Assembly (NCBI GenBank): GCA_027627225.1
Contig: CM051026.1
Coordinates: forward strand, 1,839,501 to 1,903,500
Length of the DNA stretch: 64,000 nucleotides
Source of the DNA: Congeria kusceri
Lineage: Eukaryota; Mollusca; Bivalvia; Myida; Dreissenidae
Direction of reading: 5' to 3'
Shown: piece by piece, positions 58,320 through 64,000 of the stretch
Layout of the letters: the number at the start of each line of letters is the position of its first letter
How positions within the stretch are numbered: position 1 is the first letter of the stretch
Program-made: the position numbers and the translations under genes
Notes under the pieces: generated by a model
Database searches by the model: none
The model's input: the letters and a program-made list of their open reading frames with translations, nothing else
Told to the model about the DNA's origin: nothing

Positions 58320-60298
58320 CTTAATAACACTTGAACGAGATAAGTTAGTGAAATGATAACAGGAAGAATGTTAAAATGCTAGTCAAGACAGGGCAATAGC
58401 TGAATAGGAGCAAAGACCTGTGTTAAAAGACTACCGAAAACAACAGCATACAATGGCTGAGCAGAAAATACTGATGCTGTGGCAAAAGTCAAAATACATT
58501 ATCACACCACAAAAATCTGAAATTTAAGTCAACACAAGATTTCTTTGAAGGCAATTCGCCAGAGAAGTGTTAATCACACAACATCAATTTTCCCGTCAAA
58601 TCTTTTATCTTATCGAAAATAAATTTTTAAAATGCATATAACCGGTATTGCTCAATTCCTTGGAGGAAAAAAGTGCAATGTTTCATTTGTTCATACTTCT
58701 CCGTGCAGATCAATAGTTGTCATGTTGTACTAACTAAGGTAAATAGAGTTGTTTATAACATAAATAAATCAACATGGATATGATAAATGATTCTTAATAG
58801 TATACAAAATGTTTGTTTTATATATATTATTTTTTTTGCTCATCATCCATTCAAAGAGACGGTCAGACATTAAATTAACCCACACACCATTATTCACTAG
58901 GTTATTAATCGATATTCAGTCATTACTGAATTACTTATTTTACATTCAATCTTCAGCAATTCTTCAATTACACCAGTCAAGTAATCAATCAAACATTTTG
59001 TATATACTCTTTATTTTACACTTGAATGTTGCATCTTGCAAACACCCTTTAGTATTTAAGTGTTCAGCAATTGTATTATCCAGGAGAAGAACCAGCTGTT
59101 GTCGGAGCAGATCAATGTCGGAACATAAAAGTCTGTGTCGAACAGCGCCATTATCGAACAGACAGGTTTGTTCAAGTTTGTATTTTGTTGTTGCTAAAGG
59201 CCTTTGCGAAACCAAATGTGTGCATATTGAAGAACCTTTATATTTCGAAATACTGCATTATTAACTGGTGCACTTAAAACACATGGATACTTTTGATTAG
59301 GTATTGGCTAAATAGCTCACATGATCCTTTATTTCTCGGTGAGCTAATTGTATAGGGGACCTATTCTGCGTAGTCTGACAACCGTGTGCCTTTGAAAAAT
59401 TACAGTTATTGCAATTGAGATATTTCCTCTTATGTTGGCTAATAATAATAATAAATATTCGAATATGTTCAGGTATTCGAACACTTATCTATCCGATTAA
59501 TTAAATTTAAAACAGCATACATAATACAGTTCTTGTCAATGTTAGCATCCAAATATCAAGCATTCATCTCGCCTTAGCTTCACTAGTACGCAGGCTAGGT
59601 GTCAAAGTCGACCTAGCACCGTATTGTTAAATAGCTGACAGTTTGTTGTTAATGCATTTTAATCCCATTATGTGGCCCATTGTATCGTTATCAGTAGTAG
59701 AAGATTAAAGCGCAATGCAGATGCTAATTGGTGTTACTGCTCTGACATAACGCATCGCGTCTCTAGGTATATCCGATGGTTCCTGGTACTCTGAACACAT
59801 GCTTGAAAGCCGTGAGAACAGGCAGCATAGTTGTCAATAAATCATGAGATTAATCGAGGGCTAAGTCTTTTAAAAATGTAATACAACACAACATAGTTCT
59901 AATATGTAGCGCTTTGTCTTTGTATTGGCCGCAGTTTTCTAGTATTTTATACATTTCCATAATAATAATAACTACTGCATCCGACGATCGAATATTCGAA
60001 TACCTTTTTCAATTAAATATTCGAATATCAATTTTGGTATTCGTTGCCATCCGTAGTAAATTGCCCTTCTACGACATAGACATTTCATAGATCAACCAAC
60101 CTTCACCATACCCCCAATGGCCATAATATCCCAGCAAAACCATTATGGCGCACCTGCTTCATAACATTTTTGAAACTCCGTAAGGTTTTTGTCAGTACTT
60201 AGGTGAACCTTTTGGCCATTGTGGCCATATTGTTACATTGCGTGCACTGTTTTATCGCTGAGAAAAAGATCACAATGCACTTCCAATTGATATTTTTC
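58320..60298. other. non-coding stretch
   Basis: No exon could be supported. Frames on both strands overlap at 58985-59264 without a recognisable protein. ATATTCGAATA palindromes occur near 59454 and 59990-60040. An inverted pair around AATGGCCATAATAT and TGGCCATATTG lies near 60116 and 60220. Confidence 0.35.
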
Positions 60299-60299
60299 A

Positions 60300-60425
60300 A
60301 ATTATGCCCCCGGCATCTTGATGCGGGAGGCATATAGTGATCGTCCTGTCCGTCCGTCCTTCCGTCCGTCCGCTCACATGAGAGGGTAGTTTCGAGTTGC
60401 GCGGCAAGTACGAATTTAACTTGTG
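60300..60425. repeat. bivalve ATTATGCCCCCGG dispersed repeat
   Basis: AAATTATGCCCCCGGCATC and GATGCGGGAGGCATATAGTG form an inverted pair, followed by a GTCCGTCCGTCC-type run. This is a familiar dispersed element in bivalve genomes. Confidence 0.65.
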
Positions 60426-61029
60426 GGGAAATGTGCTACTTGTGGGGTGCACCTCACAACTGACCATTCAAAAACACAAATACGGCCAATATTCCCACAA
60501 ATTTTTGCAACCCATAAATTACGGATTTATGGACACGGACAACTTCCGCGGAAGAGATTAGAAATTTTACTTAGTCGCTGAACCCCCACTAACCAATCAA
60601 ATAGACGTATGACAAGCGCATGCGCAGAACATTCATGCACAGAGCAGACGGTAGGCAGACAAGTCTCGTCTCACTCACGTGTAAGTATTTTTTGTTTTCA
60701 TGTCGATACCCATTCAGTTAACACTTTAATTAACATTAAACATGATTAAGAAGTATGTTATATTTATTTTAAACGTTCTATAACAAAAAAGAATAACTTA
60801 AACTATGAACTATAATGCATTTAATTTTAAATGGGACGCGCACCTGCTGAAAAACTATTTTCTACATCGTGTTAGACAATTGTTTATATTCGCCCAAACC
60901 TGTTTCAATTTGGAAAATTTCTTGCTCAGTTACACTTTTTAGCCTACATGTAAACATTGAGAATTAAAAACATTCCCATGTTAAACATTTTGATAGAATA
61001 TGGAATAGAATATGTGCCTAAACGTATCG
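60426..61029. other. non-coding stretch
   Basis: No exon was recognised. Confidence 0.35.
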
Positions 61030-61103
61030 TGGATTCGCCCTGAGATTCGTACCCGTGTCTGGGAAAAGAATGGAGTCGCGGTACCGGTGGACCAGTGATA
61101 AAT
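61030..61103 (-). repeat. possible tRNA-derived SINE head
   Basis: On the minus strand a box A-like TGGTCCACCGG is followed about 35 bases later by a box B-like GGTACGAATCT, the spacing of a tRNA promoter. The acceptor stem and anticodon arm do not fold convincingly, so it is a decayed SINE head or a chance match, not a tRNA gene. Confidence 0.3.
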
Positions 61104-62150
61104 TAAAAAAATACAAACTGGCTGCTAAAATTTCATTTAAACAACTTTCAATAATTTTTACTTATATTTCACTCAAAATATTAAATATGCACGAATGGAA
61201 AAAAGTAGTCTTCAGCACAAGATGGCGGTAGTGTTTGTCGAATTTTAGGAGTGCCAATTCAAATAGGATTATTTAAAGTTTCCAAAAGTGTTTATGTGAA
61301 ATAATGTTATGATTTCTATTTTAAGGTTCTAAAGAAAGAATGGTAGTGTTTTTCTGAAATTACGAACATTATTTGAGTGGATGTAATAGGATTTACGGTG
61401 TTTAACTGAGTTAGCCATTTTTACCATTGGGAAAAGTCTGTTTCGGTGAGATGATGCAATACTCTTCTTAGTGGTTAGTATCGTATCTTAAAATTTCCCC
61501 CAGAATGTTAGCTTTCTTGTGAAAAATGTCTGACCAAAACTTGACTTACAGGAATTTTCGTAATTTATTTAATAATTCAAGCTAATTTTCATCAAAGCTA
61601 TGACTATATGTAGTAGCAAAACAAGTCATTTATGTTTGATATTAGAAGTAGAATTTAAGTATGTAATAATTTCCTGTATATATCTCCTTGTCAGGTCGCT
61701 TTTAAAATATGATCTTAATGGCCAAACAATTAAGTTGGTGTTATAATCAGTAATGATCAAAGCAATTGTTAGCATTTCGTGTAAGGGTCTGGCAGCCGCC
61801 ACCAATATATATTTCTTTTTATATGGGCAATATTGTCTCGTGAGCCTTATTGCTGAAGGACCATTTTTGTGGTCAAAAATTCTCTTATTTAACACATATT
61901 GCAGCGACCAAATTTGAGTTGCTACTTTTAAGCGCTGAATGAACACAGCATTGTTATTTTGTAATAAAGTTTACATACCTGTGACCAGAATTCATTCCTC
62001 AACTATGTTCCATAAATATTTTTAAGAAAACACCTCCATTTTAGATTCATTAGCTATTAAAACGTGTGCACCATTGCTCTTTATACGAATCGCGATAACG
62101 ACTGCTAATTTAAATTAAATTGATATTTTACTACGCTTTAACCATTGTGC
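61104..62150. other. non-coding stretch
   Basis: A YY1-like AAGATGGCGGTAG lies at about 61220. The minus frame at 61626-61946 is open for 106 codons but has no recognised family or splice context. Confidence 0.3.
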
Positions 62151-62164
62151 CATTGCTATTAGAA

Positions 62165-62262
62165 TCGGGGACTATTCGCCCTGAAACACGTTTTTGTCCT
62201 GGGACGAATTGCGCCGAAATAGGTTTCGCCCTGAGACGTTTCGCCCTGAATATTCGTCTATT
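62165..62262. repeat. short TTCGCCCTGA repeat cluster
   Basis: TTCGCCCTGAAAC, TTCGCCCTGAGAC and TTCGCCCTGAATA occur at about 62177, 62225 and 62242, with a further TTCGCCCTGAGA at about 61035. Confidence 0.45.
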
Positions 62263-62856
62263 CGGGTATCGGGTATCTCAATTTGCAATAATGTGAATCA
62301 ATAATGTGAATTGAATTAAATTAAACGTGAAAATTCCGAATAATTATATGCCAAATTCACATATTTTAAAAATGACCAGTATTCAGTAATGTAATGACAG
62401 ATGACGACGAAAAGCATTTATTTTTATCAGCACATTTAACAAATTTATCAAACTAAATATGATAATACATGCATATACCTGTATATTAATGAAACATTTT
62501 TGGAAAAAAAACAAATCATGCATCCATATTTATTAATGTTGATTAGAATATTTCAATTATAGGAACATCTCAACATTGATCTGTTTACTGATGCTGCAAG
62601 CCATTAGCAACACCCATAGCAATGGGGTCATTTTTTTTCAAATGTCTTTGACATGTAGCCGAACTGCGGTTTCTGCTTAAAAAGCGTGTTACACGATTGA
62701 CACGAGGACTGCATCATCAATCCATGCTAGCATATCTGAACAATGCAAGCTCACACGCTAGTGTATTAATCAATGAACTGGAACAAAAAGACGCTGACAT
62801 TTTACTATTTCTGTCACTTTTGATCAGAACATTACTTCCAATACTTTGTCATCATT

Positions 62857-62998
62857 GTACTGTCGCATTATCAAGCTCGTACTGTCGCTTATCGTCATTG
62901 AGCTGTTGCGTTATCACTATCCTACTATCGCGTTATCACCATTTTACTCTCGCGTTATCACCACAATACTATCGCGTTATCATCGTCGTACTGTTTCA
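62857..62998. repeat. minisatellite, TACTATCGCGTTATCAC units
   Basis: About six units of 21-24 bases, for example TACTATCGCGTTATCACCAT. Open frames across it result from repetition. Confidence 0.65.
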
Positions 62999-62999
62999 G

Positions 63000-64000
63000 A
63001 ACGTGGCCGTCCTATGTTTACGATCGAGCTATATTAATCAATTATAAATCTCATGTCTAAAGCCATTCATGTGGGTACCATTTTCAATACGCATTAAATT
63101 ACAATTGTTACACAATACATGTTATTATATGATCAGGACTTCCAGGCCGGCAATTTTGAAAATTAAAACGGTTCAAACCACTTAACATAATAACCCTGGT
63201 AAAAAAAGATGTTCACTCATGCATGGAACAATTAATATCATATCATTAAATATGTAGTTGTGTACCATTAATATGTTAGCACGTTACCCTTATCCCCCCC
63301 TATCAAACTTTTGTTTTGTTTTGTTGTTGGTGAAGACCAGAAACCGAAGTATTCTTTTTTGGCAATTTGTAGTGTTTATAATTATTCCCTAATTACTTCT
63401 AACCTCAGAAAAAATTAAATTACTATCTAAAATATCAGATTAATTGTGTGTTACTTGTGGCTTTCGTTTACTTTCTGTGCGCTAGCCTTCGTTTACTCTG
63501 AAACACTTTGTATTATTGTTTTAATTATCAGGTCTTTAGGGATGTTAAGACAGGTTTAATTACAAAAATAAGCTTACTACGAAGTTCGATGTTAATATAT
63601 TATTGCAATTCTATATGCATTCGTTGCATTGCAATGAGCATTTAGCCATTACCTTGTAATCACTATGTTTATACTATATAATATTACTCATGCAGTTAAA
63701 ACTAAAAAATATTGTAGTTTTATTAAAAAAATATAACAAAGTTTCATTTTTAACCCTGGAAACACGTTAGTTTTATACTCCGTTGATGAAAACAGTTGAG
63801 GCGGCAGTGATATCATGCTTTAGAAATTTTGGTTTTCGCAAACAATACACATTATTTAGAATACATCATTTGTAGCAAGATTTAAGTGTCTGAAATATAT
63901 AGATAAGCATTTCTAAGTACTAGATAGCATACATGAAGTTTCTACAAAATATTAAAAACACACAATTTGAAGACTACCTGACAGCTTAGCTAAAACTACC
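63000..64000. other. non-coding stretch
   Basis: No exon, RNA gene or repeat was recognised up to the window end. Confidence 0.4.

Noticed and set aside
58985..59277. Possible exon on either strand (for example GEEPAVVGADQCRN or EKNQLLSEQINV)
   Set aside because: Both strands and two frames look equally plausible, so no choice can be defended from the sequence.
61626..61946. Minus-strand 106-codon frame
   Set aside because: No splice context, family or codon pattern supports it; possibly part of a dispersed repeat.
1..64000. tRNA, rRNA and snRNA genes
   Set aside because: I looked by eye for GGTTCGANTCC-type box B motifs and conserved U1, U2, U6 and 5S segments and found no full match; a covariance-model scan would be decisive.

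Overview
The window looks like nuclear DNA of a bivalve mollusc. It is AT-rich, has large introns and very long non-coding stretches, and carries dispersed repeats I associate with bivalve genomes: an 'AGCTCACCTGAGCAC...GGTGAGCTTTTGTGATCGCC' element, a 'TTATGCCCCCGG...GGGGGCATATAGTGATCGTC' type element, and a long array of 'CCTGGGGTCAAAACTGGCC' units. Species is not decidable by eye. No bacterial operons, CRISPR arrays, rRNA genes or intact tRNA genes were seen. Most open frames are too short or too simple in sequence to be genes.

Left part (1-25.7 kb). This holds the only convincing host coding material. At 4.2-5.3 kb is a broken gene end: a HEPN-like exon, a heptad coiled-coil exon with frame breaks, and a short last exon. 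From 6.1 to 11.65 kb a direct tandem duplication repeats a putative first exon and its upstream region. From 11.6 to 24.5 kb lies a peptidase gene family arranged as two successive four-exon cassettes. The first (12.08-14.19 kb) is decayed. The second (17.03-24.49 kb) is open: linker exon, a predicted alpha/beta domain, a short linker exon, and a PA-clan (trypsin-like) peptidase exon with ARHV, TDI and GDSG motifs. Splice phases would let the upstream exon at 11622 join directly to the second cassette, giving a 654-residue protein. A third, antisense remnant of the peptidase C-terminus lies at 25.4 kb against a MITE-like repeat. I see no NTPase or receptor gene in the window. A role in an immune or conflict pathway is inference from the domain types only.

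Middle (26-48 kb). A promoter-like cluster (two CREs, E2F-like and ETS-like sites) lies near 26.9 kb. A nearly full-length L1/Tx1-like LINE (28698-34284) has a 12-14 bp target duplication, a poly(A) tail and a long reverse transcriptase frame, but its endonuclease is frame-broken and no ORF1 is seen. It is inserted inside a dispersed repeat whose uninterrupted copy sits at 50.2-51.1 kb. Further right are a decayed multicopy transposon-type gene (38.4-39.9 kb), a Ty3/Gypsy-type integrase fragment (42.1-42.5 kb), and a 2 kb array of about 160 bp repeats (45.9-47.9 kb).

Right part (48-64 kb). Two large (GTA)n microsatellites (48.4 and 53.5 kb) share the same 3' flank, so they belong to one dispersed element. 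An LTR-element remnant on the minus strand has a tRNA-Lys-like primer binding site at 49.86 kb. A possible two-exon gene lies at 56.2-58.1 kb. The rest is non-coding DNA with scattered repeats.
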